In this document: positions 1 to 5,522 of the stretch, in pieces
Layout of the letters: each line of letters starts with the position of its first letter
Numbering within the stretch: position 1 is the stretch's first letter
DNA from: a bacterium
Lineage (GTDB): Bacteria > Patescibacteriota > Patescibacteriia > Patescibacteriales > JAKAJF01
Assembly: GCA_021813875.1 (NCBI GenBank)
Contig: JAKAJF010000050.1
Location: 1 to 6,671, forward strand
Reading direction: 5' to 3'
Length of the DNA: 6,671 nt
The notes under the pieces: generated by a model
Told to the model about the DNA's origin: nothing
The model's database searches: none
The model's input: the letters and a program-made list of their open reading frames with translations, nothing else
Position numbers and translations under genes: made by a program

Positions 1-105
1 CCCATTGATGTTATAATAGAAGAGAGGAAGAAGGAGGGTAAGGAATCTTTGAGGCCGGAAGAGTTCGAAGCCGTCATGGACCTCAATAAGAGCTTACGCT
101 TTTGA
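1..105 (+). CDS. 3' end of an unidentified gene of the secretion operon
   Basis: Frame 1 is open from the window edge to a TGA at 103-105, giving 34 residues that end in DLNKSLRF. The visible tail is highly charged, with an E/K/R-rich stretch (EERKKEGKE) followed by a short segment, LRPEEFEAVMDLN, that would form an amphipathic helix. No domain can be assigned from so little sequence. The stop lies 2 nt before the ATG of the PrgI gene, or overlaps it if the upstream TTG is used as start, so this is very probably the preceding operon member. In related loci that position can hold a pilin or a VirB6/TrbL-like membrane protein, but the soluble charged tail does not identify either. That this is real coding sequence is fairly safe; its function is unknown. 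Confidence 0.6.
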   Translation, partial: PIDVIIEERKKEGKESLRPEEFEAVMDLNKSLRF

Positions 106-107
106 TT

Positions 108-557
108 ATGCAGCAATTTACCGTTCCCCAATTCATCGATGTCGAAGACAAGATAATCGGCCCCATCACCGCCCGGCAATTCATCATCCTGCTGGCGGGC
201 TTCCTGGCCATGGGTGTCTTTTACAAAATTTTTGATTTTTCTTTATTTTTGACGACTGCCATCCTGACCCTGCTTATCTCAGGCACCTTCGCTTTCCTCA
301 AGATCAACGGCCGGCCTTTTCATTATTTCCTCCTGAACCTGATCCAGACCTTCAAACGTCCGGGCTTGCGCGTCTGGAACAACGCCTTCAGGGCCGAGGT
401 CGTCGAAGACGAGGCCGACGAGGTCGAGGCCATCGCCAGGATTCCGGCCGCCCCCAAGCTTTTCACCTCTTCGAGGCTGGCGGAATTGTCCCTGATGGTC
501 GATACCAAGGGGGCCTACGGCGGCGCGGCCGGCGAAGAGAAGATTAAATTGCAATAA
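108..557 (+). CDS. PrgI family membrane protein (VirB3-like T4SS component)
   Basis: A 149-residue protein that begins with the characteristic PrgI-family N-terminus (QQFTVPQFIDVEDKIIGPIT). Two hydrophobic helices follow at about residues 25-41 and 45-64, then the KINGRPFHYFL segment typical of the family. PrgI proteins are small inner-membrane proteins encoded next to VirB4-type ATPases in Gram-positive and CPR conjugation loci. They are regarded as VirB3 counterparts that anchor the ATPase at the membrane. The last 55 or so residues form an acidic then Ala/Gly-rich soluble tail (EVVEDEADEVEA) beyond the usual core. I prefer ATG 108 because it gives the canonical N-terminus; an in-frame TTG at 102 would add Met-Ile and overlap the upstream TGA. 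No clear SD is present, which suggests coupled translation. The stop overlaps the next ATG by one base (TAATG). Confidence 0.88.
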   Translation: MQQFTVPQFIDVEDKIIGPITARQFIILLAGFLAMGVFYKIFDFSLFLTTAILTLLISGTFAFLKINGRPFHYFLLNLIQTFKRPGLRVWNNAFRAEVVEDEADEVEAIARIPAAPKLFTSSRLAELSLMVDTKGAYGGAAGEEKIKLQ

Positions 558-1237
558 TGGCCAAGAATAAATTAGCCCAAAACAAAATAGAAAATCCCAC
601 CCAGCATTATCTCGATATCGCCGAGGTCCGGGAAAATACGGTGGTGATGCGCGACGGCAGCCTGCGGGCGGTCATTTTGGTATCGAGCATAAACTTCGCC
701 TTGAAAAGCGAGGACGAGCAGAACGCCATCATTTCGGCTTACGTGGGCTTTTTGAACAATATCGATTTTCCCTTGCAGATCGTGGTCCAGTCCCGGGAAT
801 TGAATATCGAGAATTATATCGAAAGCCTGAAGCAGAAAGAGAAGGAGCAGACCAACGAGCTTCTAAAGATGCAGACGACCGAATATATCCAATATATCAA
901 CGAGCTTATCTCCATGGGCAAGATCATGAACAAACGTTTCTATATCGTGGTGCCCTATAATCCGCTTTCTGACAAGCACCGCAGCTTCTTTTCCTCTTTC
1001 TTCGACGTCTTCAAGCCGGCCGCCATCCTGAAGATGAAGCAAGACCGGTTTTTGAGATTGAGGGAACAGTTGACGCGCCGGGTGGAGAACGTCATGTCCG
1101 GCCTGGCTTCCATGGGGCTGAACGCGGCCGAGCTGGATACTCAGAGCCTGATCGAGCTATATTATAATACTTATAATCCGGTCACTTCGGCCAACCAGAA
1201 ATTGGCCAACCTTGATCAATTAAGAATAGGCGAGTAA
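557..1237 (+). CDS. TraC-like domain protein (stand-alone VirB4 N-terminal region)
   Basis: A 226-residue soluble protein resembling the N-terminal domain of TraC/VirB4 ATPases. It opens with a beta-rich segment (YLDIAEVRENTVVMRDGSLRA) and continues with the conserved stretch around FLNNIDFPLQIVVQSRELN. A charged probable coiled coil lies at about residues 87-105. The FYIVVPY strand comes next, and the C-terminal part contains the LIELYYNTYNP motif that VirB4-type proteins carry before their nucleotide-binding half. There is no Walker motif. Its TAA abuts the ATG of the ATPase gene with no spacer. Together the two proteins total 865 residues, about the size of one full VirB4/TraC. I infer that it works as a complex with the ATPase at the membrane. 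A recent split of a fused gene is possible, but I believe this layout is usual in CPR genomes. Confidence 0.82.
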   Translation: MAKNKLAQNKIENPTQHYLDIAEVRENTVVMRDGSLRAVILVSSINFALKSEDEQNAIISAYVGFLNNIDFPLQIVVQSRELNIENYIESLKQKEKEQTNELLKMQTTEYIQYINELISMGKIMNKRFYIVVPYNPLSDKHRSFFSSFFDVFKPAAILKMKQDRFLRLREQLTRRVENVMSGLASMGLNAAELDTQSLIELYYNTYNPVTSANQKLANLDQLRIGE

Positions 1238-3157
1238 ATGTTTAATCCAAATACAATCAAAAAACAAGAAGAGCTCGAGAAGAGGCAGCGGCTGACCCGG
1301 GAGAACGAATCCAAGAAGAGCGAAGTCGAGAATGTCGAGCTGACCCGGGAGATGATCGAGGAAGAGAAGGCTTACCGCCGGGGCATCGTCTCCATCAAGG
1401 ATCTGATCGCGCCGGCGAGCATGGAGGTCAAGCCGGACTTTTTGAGATTGGGCGAGAAATACGTGCGCACCTTTTTTGTCATCAACTACCCCCGCTATAT
1501 CAGCGTCGGCTGGTTCTCGCCGATCATCAACCTTAATTCGACCTTCGATATCGCCATGTTTTTCTACCCGGTCTCGAGCGCTGTCATCTTGAAGCAATTG
1601 AAGAAGAAGGTGGGCGCCCTCGAAGCGCAGATCATCTCCGACGCCGAGAAAGGCGCGGCCCGCGACCCTCTGCGGGAGACGGCCCTGCGCGACATCGAGG
1701 CCCTGCGCGACGCCCTGACCCAGGGAATCGAGAAATTTTTCCAGTTCGCCCTCTATACGACCATCTACGCCGACAGCCTGGATGAACTCAATAAGTTGAG
1801 TGATGAGATCGAGAACATCGTGGGTTCGCGCCTGGTCTATTCGAGAAAGGTTTTTTATCAGGCCGAACAGGGATTCAATTCCACCCTGCCCTTAGGCAAC
1901 GACGAATTGTATATCACTTTCAACATGAATTCTTCACCAGTCGCTTCTTCCTTTCCCTTCATCTCGAGCGAACTGACCAGCGACAACGGCATCCTTTACG
2001 GCATCAACCGCCACAACAACAGTTTGATCCTCTTCGACCGCTTCAGCCTGCAGAACGCCAACGCCGTGGTCTTCGCGACTTCCGGCGCCGGCAAGAGTTA
2101 CGCCATCAAGCTGGAAGTCTTGCGCAGCTTGATGATGGGCACCGAAGTCATCATCATCGACCCCGAGTATGAATATAAGCATCTCTCGGACGCCGTCGGC
2201 GGCACCTATATCAACATCTCCCTGGCGAGCGAGAACAAGATCAATCCTTTCGACCTGCCGCGGGCCATCGGCTCGGAGGCTAAGGCCGAAGATATTATCA
2301 GGAGCGCGGTCATCACCGCCAAGGGCCTGGTCAGGCTGATGCTTGGCCAGCTGACCCACGAGGAAGATTCCATCGTCGACCGGGCCCTGCTCGAGACTTA
2401 CGCCAAGAAGGACATCACTCCTGACAGCGACCTCTCCAAAGCGGAATTGCCGATCATGCAGGATTTTCAGGACATCCTCGAGGGCATGGAGGGCGGCGCC
2501 GACCTGGCCTTGAGATTGAGGAAATACACCCAAGGCACCTTCGCCGGCCTCTTCAACAGTCCGACCAACGTGCAGATGGACAACCAGCTGGTCTGCTTCT
2601 CGGTCAGGGACCTGGAAGATGAATTGCGGCCGATCGCCATCTATACCATCATCAATTACATCTGGAACATCGTCAGGAGCGAGATGAAGAAGAGAATCTT
2701 GGTCATCGACGAGGCCTGGTGGATGATGCAGCACGAAGACAGCGCCAAGTTCATCTTCGCCCTGGTCAAGCGCTGCCGCAAGTATTATCTGGGCGTAACT
2801 ACCATCACCCAGGACGTCAACGACTTCCTGACTTCTCCTTATGGGCAGGCGATCGTCACCAACTCCTCCCTGCAGCTCCTTCTGAAACAGTCGCCGGCTT
2901 CGATCGACCTCATCCAGAAGACTTTCGTCCTGACTGAAGGCGAGAAGTACCTGTTGCTGGAATGCGGCGTCGGCGAAGGCATCTTCTTTGCCGGCCATAA
3001 GCACGCCGCCATCAAGGTGGTGGCTTCTTACACCGAAGACCAGCTGATCACTTCCGATCCGAGGCAGCTCCTTGAGATCGAGGAGGCTAAGAAGGAATTC
3101 GCCGCCCAGATGGGCGGCGAGGGCGGAGGCGGAGAAGTCGACGAGATGGGTATTTAA
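1238..3157 (+). CDS. virB4: VirB4-type conjugation/type IV secretion ATPase
   Basis: A 639-residue AAA-like ATPase expected to power assembly or substrate transfer in a type IV secretion-like machine at the inner face of the membrane. A charged probable coiled coil (about residues 8-50) precedes a VirB4-like region. The motor domain has Walker A at 280-287 (ATSGAGKS), the IIDPEYEY motif around D308, the VirB4 hallmark INPFDL at 335-340, Walker B at 486-492 (RILVIDE, with D491 and E492) followed by AWW, and TQD at 524-526. The first Walker A residue is Ala instead of the usual Gly; the GK-S core is intact, so the site should bind nucleotide. The tail is Gly/Glu-rich and probably disordered. 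The start follows the previous stop directly, with a weak AGGCGA-like SD. TraC of F-type plasmids is an equivalent name; a VirD4 coupling protein is less likely because there are no transmembrane helices. Confidence 0.93.
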   Translation: MFNPNTIKKQEELEKRQRLTRENESKKSEVENVELTREMIEEEKAYRRGIVSIKDLIAPASMEVKPDFLRLGEKYVRTFFVINYPRYISVGWFSPIINLNSTFDIAMFFYPVSSAVILKQLKKKVGALEAQIISDAEKGAARDPLRETALRDIEALRDALTQGIEKFFQFALYTTIYADSLDELNKLSDEIENIVGSRLVYSRKVFYQAEQGFNSTLPLGNDELYITFNMNSSPVASSFPFISSELTSDNGILYGINRHNNSLILFDRFSLQNANAVVFATSGAGKSYAIKLEVLRSLMMGTEVIIIDPEYEYKHLSDAVGGTYINISLASENKINPFDLPRAIGSEAKAEDIIRSAVITAKGLVRLMLGQLTHEEDSIVDRALLETYAKKDITPDSDLSKAELPIMQDFQDILEGMEGGADLALRLRKYTQGTFAGLFNSPTNVQMDNQLVCFSVRDLEDELRPIAIYTIINYIWNIVRSEMKKRILVIDEAWWMMQHEDSAKFIFALVKRCRKYYLGVTTITQDVNDFLTSPYGQAIVTNSSLQLLLKQSPASIDLIQKTFVLTEGEKYLLLECGVGEGIFFAGHKHAAIKVVASYTEDQLITSDPRQLLEIEEAKKEFAAQMGGEGGGGEVDEMGI

Positions 3158-3166
3158 TGAGCCAAT

Positions 3167-3781
3167 ATGATAGATAGGAGATATCTGGGAATCTTAATCA
3201 TCACGACCGGCGTCTTATTGCTGATCGGGATAATTTATATTATTTTCATCTATAAATTCACCAGCCCTCTGCCGGCCGAGGAGGTCCAGAATACCGTCTC
3301 CGAACCGCCCGAGAACAAGGTCCTGCCGCCTCCGGAAAAAGCTACCTTTACGGCGGAACCGGCGAAAAATTTGAGTCCCGAAGAGGTTAAGCAGGAAGAC
3401 ATCAAGAGGATGGCCGCCTCTTTCGCGGAAAGGTTCGGCAGCTTTTCCAACCAGTCTAATTATAGCAACATCGAGGATCTGGAGATGTTCATGACCGAAA
3501 ACATGAGGAGCTGGGCCGAGCAATACATCAAAGAAGTCACTTCCAAGAGGGACGATGCCTCCATCTATTACGGCATCACCACCATGGCGGTTTCCGAGAC
3601 CGCTAAGACTTATGACGACGACGTCGGCACGGCAGAGATTCTCGTCCGGACCAAACGGCGCGAAGCCACGGGCACGACCGCCAATGCCTCTTATTTTTAT
3701 CAAGACATCCTGATCAGCTTCAAGAAAGAAAGCGGTGCCTGGAAGGTCGATAGCGCCTATTGGCAGGCGAAACAGCAATAA
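3167..3781 (+). CDS. Membrane-anchored protein with probable NTF2/VirB8-like domain
   Basis: A 204-residue protein with a short basic N-terminus (MIDRRY), one strong transmembrane helix at about residues 7-31 (rich in I, L and G), a Pro/Glu-rich linker at about 35-70, and a folded C-terminal domain. That domain starts with a helix containing AASFAERFGSFSN and continues with helix-rich then strand-rich sequence, ending in ILISFKKESGAWKVDSAYW. The late pattern of a strand followed by GAWKV-D is typical of NTF2-like folds. VirB8 and its Gram-positive counterpart TcpC are single-pass proteins with such domains and scaffold type IV secretion machines. The gene lies 9 nt after the virB4-like gene, which fits that role. 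No family could be named from sequence alone, so the VirB8/TcpC analogy is an inference from topology, fold pattern and position. It is likely a bitopic protein with the C-terminal domain outside the cytoplasmic membrane. Confidence 0.72.
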   Translation: MIDRRYLGILIITTGVLLLIGIIYIIFIYKFTSPLPAEEVQNTVSEPPENKVLPPPEKATFTAEPAKNLSPEEVKQEDIKRMAASFAERFGSFSNQSNYSNIEDLEMFMTENMRSWAEQYIKEVTSKRDDASIYYGITTMAVSETAKTYDDDVGTAEILVRTKRREATGTTANASYFYQDILISFKKESGAWKVDSAYWQAKQQ

Positions 3782-3796
3782 ATTTAAGATGAGGAC

Positions 3797-4573
3797 ATGG
3801 ATCCCAAAGATTCGATTTTGATCAAAGAAAGGATTTTAAAAAGCGTCTCCAAGGCATGGACGCTTTTTTTGGACCTGATCTTTCCGATCGAATGCCTCGG
3901 TTGCGGCCGGGAAGGGGTCTGGCTCTGCGAGAGCTGCCGGAAGACTTTGAGGATGAACAGGCGCCAATATTGCCTCGACTGCAGAAAGGGCAGCCGCTCC
4001 GGACGCTTCTGCCGCCATTGCCGCCCGGGCCATCATCTGGACGGCCTTTGGATCGTGGGCGATTATGAGCAGAAGCTCCTGGCGGAACTGATCAAGAAAT
4101 TCAAGTATGATTTTATAAGAGATCTGGGCGAGCCTCTGGGCGGTTTCCTGCTGAGATTCCTGCGCGGCCGGCTTTTTGATTCTCTCAAGGAAGGCGGCGG
4201 CACGGAAATTTTGAGGACTTTCCAAGAAACCTTGATCATTCCGGTCCCTCTCCACCGGCGCCGCTTCAATTGGCGGGGCTTCAACCAGGCCGAGGTCCTG
4301 GCCCGGACGGTGGGCGGCTATTTCCGGCTGGAGATGGAGGTGGCGAGCCTCGAGAGGACCCGATATCGGCGGCCTCAGGCCAAATTGGGCGGGCGGCGGA
4401 GGCGGGAGAACGTCAGGAATTGTTTCGCTTGGCGCGGAGAGGATCTCGGCGGCCGGAACGTGATCCTGATCGACGACGTCGTCACTACCGGTGCTACCTT
4501 GGACGAAGCCGCCCGCGTCCTTAAGGAAAATGGGGCCGGGGAGGTCTGGGGGCTGGTGGCGGCCAAGGGCTAA
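3797..4573 (+). CDS. comF: ComF family protein (zinc finger plus PRTase-type domain)
   Basis: A 258-residue protein of the usual ComF size. The N-terminal zinc-finger region has cysteine pairs C33/C36, C44/C47, C59/C62 and C72/C75. The LIKKFKY motif follows at 98-104, then the IPVPLHRRRFNWRGFNQA signature at 148-165, and a type I phosphoribosyltransferase PRPP loop at 222-234 (VILIDDVVTTGAT). ComF is a cytoplasmic protein needed for natural transformation in Bacillus and Haemophilus relatives, where it acts on incoming single-stranded DNA; no transferase substrate is established. It is the last gene of the secretion operon, 15 nt after the previous stop. The GAGG before ATG 3797 sits only 2 nt from the start, so the start is not well supported. 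A hairpin with a T-run falls within codons 14-24, and an in-frame TTG at 3869 just after it would keep all the cysteines. Confidence 0.92.
   Translation: MDPKDSILIKERILKSVSKAWTLFLDLIFPIECLGCGREGVWLCESCRKTLRMNRRQYCLDCRKGSRSGRFCRHCRPGHHLDGLWIVGDYEQKLLAELIKKFKYDFIRDLGEPLGGFLLRFLRGRLFDSLKEGGGTEILRTFQETLIIPVPLHRRRFNWRGFNQAEVLARTVGGYFRLEMEVASLERTRYRRPQAKLGGRRRRENVRNCFAWRGEDLGGRNVILIDDVVTTGATLDEAARVLKENGAGEVWGLVAAKG
3838..3870 (+). terminator. Terminator-like hairpin inside the 5' end of comF
   Basis: AAAAAGCGTC (3838-3847) pairs perfectly with GACGCTTTTT (3859-3868) across an 11-nt loop, and the run of seven T ends at 3870. The form is that of an intrinsic terminator, though the stem has only five strong pairs before the A/T part. 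It lies inside the coding region as annotated from ATG 3797. It could attenuate transcription between the secretion genes and comF, or be chance pairing in codons for Lys-Ser and Thr-Leu-Phe. Confidence 0.35.
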
Positions 4574-4596
4574 GCTTGACGCCGGCCTGTTTTTTC
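4561..4596 (+). terminator. Possible weak terminator at the end of the comF operon
   Basis: GGCC (4561-4564) can pair with GGCC (4584-4587), and GGC (4568-4570) with GCC (4581-4583), leaving a three-base AAG bulge and a 10-nt loop. TGTTTTTT follows at once. The stem is imperfect and covers the comF stop codon. It would separate the operon from the next gene, but the bulge makes it doubtful, and it shares bases with the promoter proposed for the next gene. Confidence 0.3.
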
Positions 4597-4604
4597 TATA
4601 TTTT
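4576..4604 (+). promoter_or_regulatory. Candidate sigma70-like promoter for the 124-residue orphan gene
   Basis: TTGACG at 4576-4581 matches five of six bases of the -35 consensus. It is followed after 17 nt by TATTTT (4599-4604), or after 15 nt by TATATT (4597-4602). The 17-nt spacing with TATTTT is the better fit. A start of transcription near 4611 would leave a leader of about 40 nt before the ATG at 4650. The -35 box lies just beyond the comF stop. Confidence 0.45.
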
Positions 4605-4649
4605 AGAGAGATAAAGGATGTTTAACCACAGGTAACGAAAGGAGGAAGC

Positions 4650-5024
4650 ATGACGCAAGCGGTAGAGAAGTCTGAGGGGTTCGAGGTCAGAAGCGGCAAC
4701 ATCATCACCGTCCCGGTGGGATTCGAGTTCGAAGAGAGCCTCAATAAGAGGAGCTTTCCGGAAACCCCGATAGCCCTGATCTTGTATGAGGTCAGCGGCC
4801 TATGCTTTTTTAAATGCTCGACCGCGGCCGACAAAAAGTTCGGTCAGTTCGGTCCCGAAGCCATCTCGGCGGCCAAGAGGTTTCTGGTCTTCGTCTCCGG
4901 GAATATCAAGGCCGGCGACCAGCTCTTGGTCCAGTGGGCCGAAGGTCGTTGCGCCTGCGCCAAACCCGTGGAATACGGGACCAGGCGCGAGGTCGAGTGT
5001 CCTTGCAAGCAGGCTTCGGCTTAA
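4650..5024 (+). CDS. Orphan 124-residue protein with paired CxC motifs
   Basis: I do not recognise this protein. It is soluble, with no signal peptide or membrane helix. Residues 18-50 look beta-rich (NIITVPVGFEFEE, then PIALILYEVSG), and residues 78-97 alternate hydrophobic residues and turns (FLVFVSGNIKAGDQLLVQW). Six cysteines stand out: C52 and C56 (CFFKC), then two CxC pairs near the end, C101/C103 and C117/C119. CxC pairs in a short protein suggest metal binding or redox chemistry, but no known motif fits. The start is well supported by AAAGGAGG at 4638-4645, four bases before ATG 4650, the best plus-strand SD in the window. It has its own candidate promoter and a terminator directly after the stop, so it is probably transcribed alone, unlike the tightly packed operon before it. 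Confidence 0.72.
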   Translation: MTQAVEKSEGFEVRSGNIITVPVGFEFEESLNKRSFPETPIALILYEVSGLCFFKCSTAADKKFGQFGPEAISAAKRFLVFVSGNIKAGDQLLVQWAEGRCACAKPVEYGTRREVECPCKQASA

Positions 5025-5032
5025 AAAATAAC

Positions 5033-5061
5033 AGGGCATGTCTTAGGACACGCCTTTTTTT
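5033..5061. terminator. Bidirectional terminator between convergent genes
   Basis: The stem AGGGCATGTC (5033-5042) pairs with GACACGCCTT (5047-5056) around a TTAG loop, with one A-C mismatch and one G-U pair. T5055-T5061 gives the U-tract for the plus strand. On the minus strand the complement of the A-run at 5024-5029 supplies a second U-tract (TGTTATTTTTT). The loop contains the stop codon of the minus-strand gene, so a single hairpin ends both convergent transcripts. Confidence 0.75.
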
Positions 5062-5471
5062 AATCCGATCTTTTCAATCAGATCGATGATTTGTTGCCGA
5101 TTTTCTCCGTAGGCCTTCCAGACGGAGGCGCACCATTTTCGGATGGCCTCGTCCCGCTCCCGGCCGGGCGGAGCGCCGAGGATGTCCGAAACGGTCATCT
5201 CTCCTCGCCGTTCCGGCTGCTCGAAGACCGGCCACCGCTTCCTCTTCCGCGCCAGTTCCATATGGGCGCGCTGCACTTCCTTGCCGGAAAAGCCTTTTTC
5301 CAGGTATAAGTAAAGGCCGATCAAGGCGAAGGCGAGGCTGATCGGCTTGGTCTTCTCGTCGGCCCGTTGGGCCGTATAGGCGTCCACGACGTGCTGGTGG
5401 ATGAAAGTCGGGTCCTGGTGGGCCAGGGTATAATAGGCGAGCCGGTCATATTGTTCTTGTTCTAAAGTCAT
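5043..5471 (-). CDS. DUF5946 family-like protein
   Basis: A 142-residue, mostly helical soluble protein. It strongly resembles proteins I know as DUF5946. The recognisable segments are YYTLAHQDPTFIHQHVVDAY (residues 13-32), AQRADEKTKPISLAFALIGLY (about 34-54), EKGFSGKEVQRAHMELARK (58-76), and near the end APPGRERDEAIRKWCASVWKAY (about 100-121). No function is established for the family. H18, H25, H27 and H70 are conserved-looking and could bind a metal, which is only a guess. ATG 5471 is supported by AAGGTG (complement of 5477-5482) at a normal distance. The gene lies 49 nt downstream of a co-directional gene whose terminator intervenes, and I found no convincing promoter of its own, so it may depend on readthrough. 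Convergent with the CxC orphan gene. Confidence 0.78.
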   Translation of the reverse strand: MTLEQEQYDRLAYYTLAHQDPTFIHQHVVDAYTAQRADEKTKPISLAFALIGLYLYLEKGFSGKEVQRAHMELARKRKRWPVFEQPERRGEMTVSDILGAPPGRERDEAIRKWCASVWKAYGENRQQIIDLIEKIGLKKGVS

Positions 5472-5493
5472 AGTTTCACCTTAGCAGCTTTTT

Positions 5494-5522
5494 AAAAAAT
5501 AAAAAACCGCCAAGGGCGGTTT
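5494..5522 (-). terminator. Rho-independent terminator of the 204-residue orphan gene
   Basis: AAACCGCC (5504-5511) and GGCGGTTT (5515-5522) form a perfect 8-bp stem with a 3-nt loop. Read on the minus strand it is followed by TTTTTTATTTTTT (complement of 5494-5506). It begins within the stop codon of the upstream minus-strand gene. The plus strand has only three T after the stem, so it should act mainly on minus-strand transcripts. Confidence 0.82.

Noticed and set aside
81..93. CCTCAATAAGAG occurs near the left edge and again at about 4739-4750.
   Set aside because: The match is 12 bases, both copies are inside coding sequence in similar codons, and the flanks do not match, so it is not a repeat element.
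1051..1063. TTGAGATTGAGG-like words recur near 1051, 1441 and 2511.
   Set aside because: They encode Leu-Arg-Leu in different proteins with favoured codons; this reflects codon use.
1934..3004. A 356-codon open frame on the minus strand opposite the ATPase gene.
   Set aside because: It is an antisense shadow of the virB4-like gene, whose motifs are unmistakable. Its translation is Asp/Gly/Val-rich without any domain.
3215..3778. A 187-codon minus-strand frame opposite the NTF2-like gene.
   Set aside because: It is a mirror of the plus-strand codons, and the plus frame has a clear membrane helix, operon position and neat spacing.
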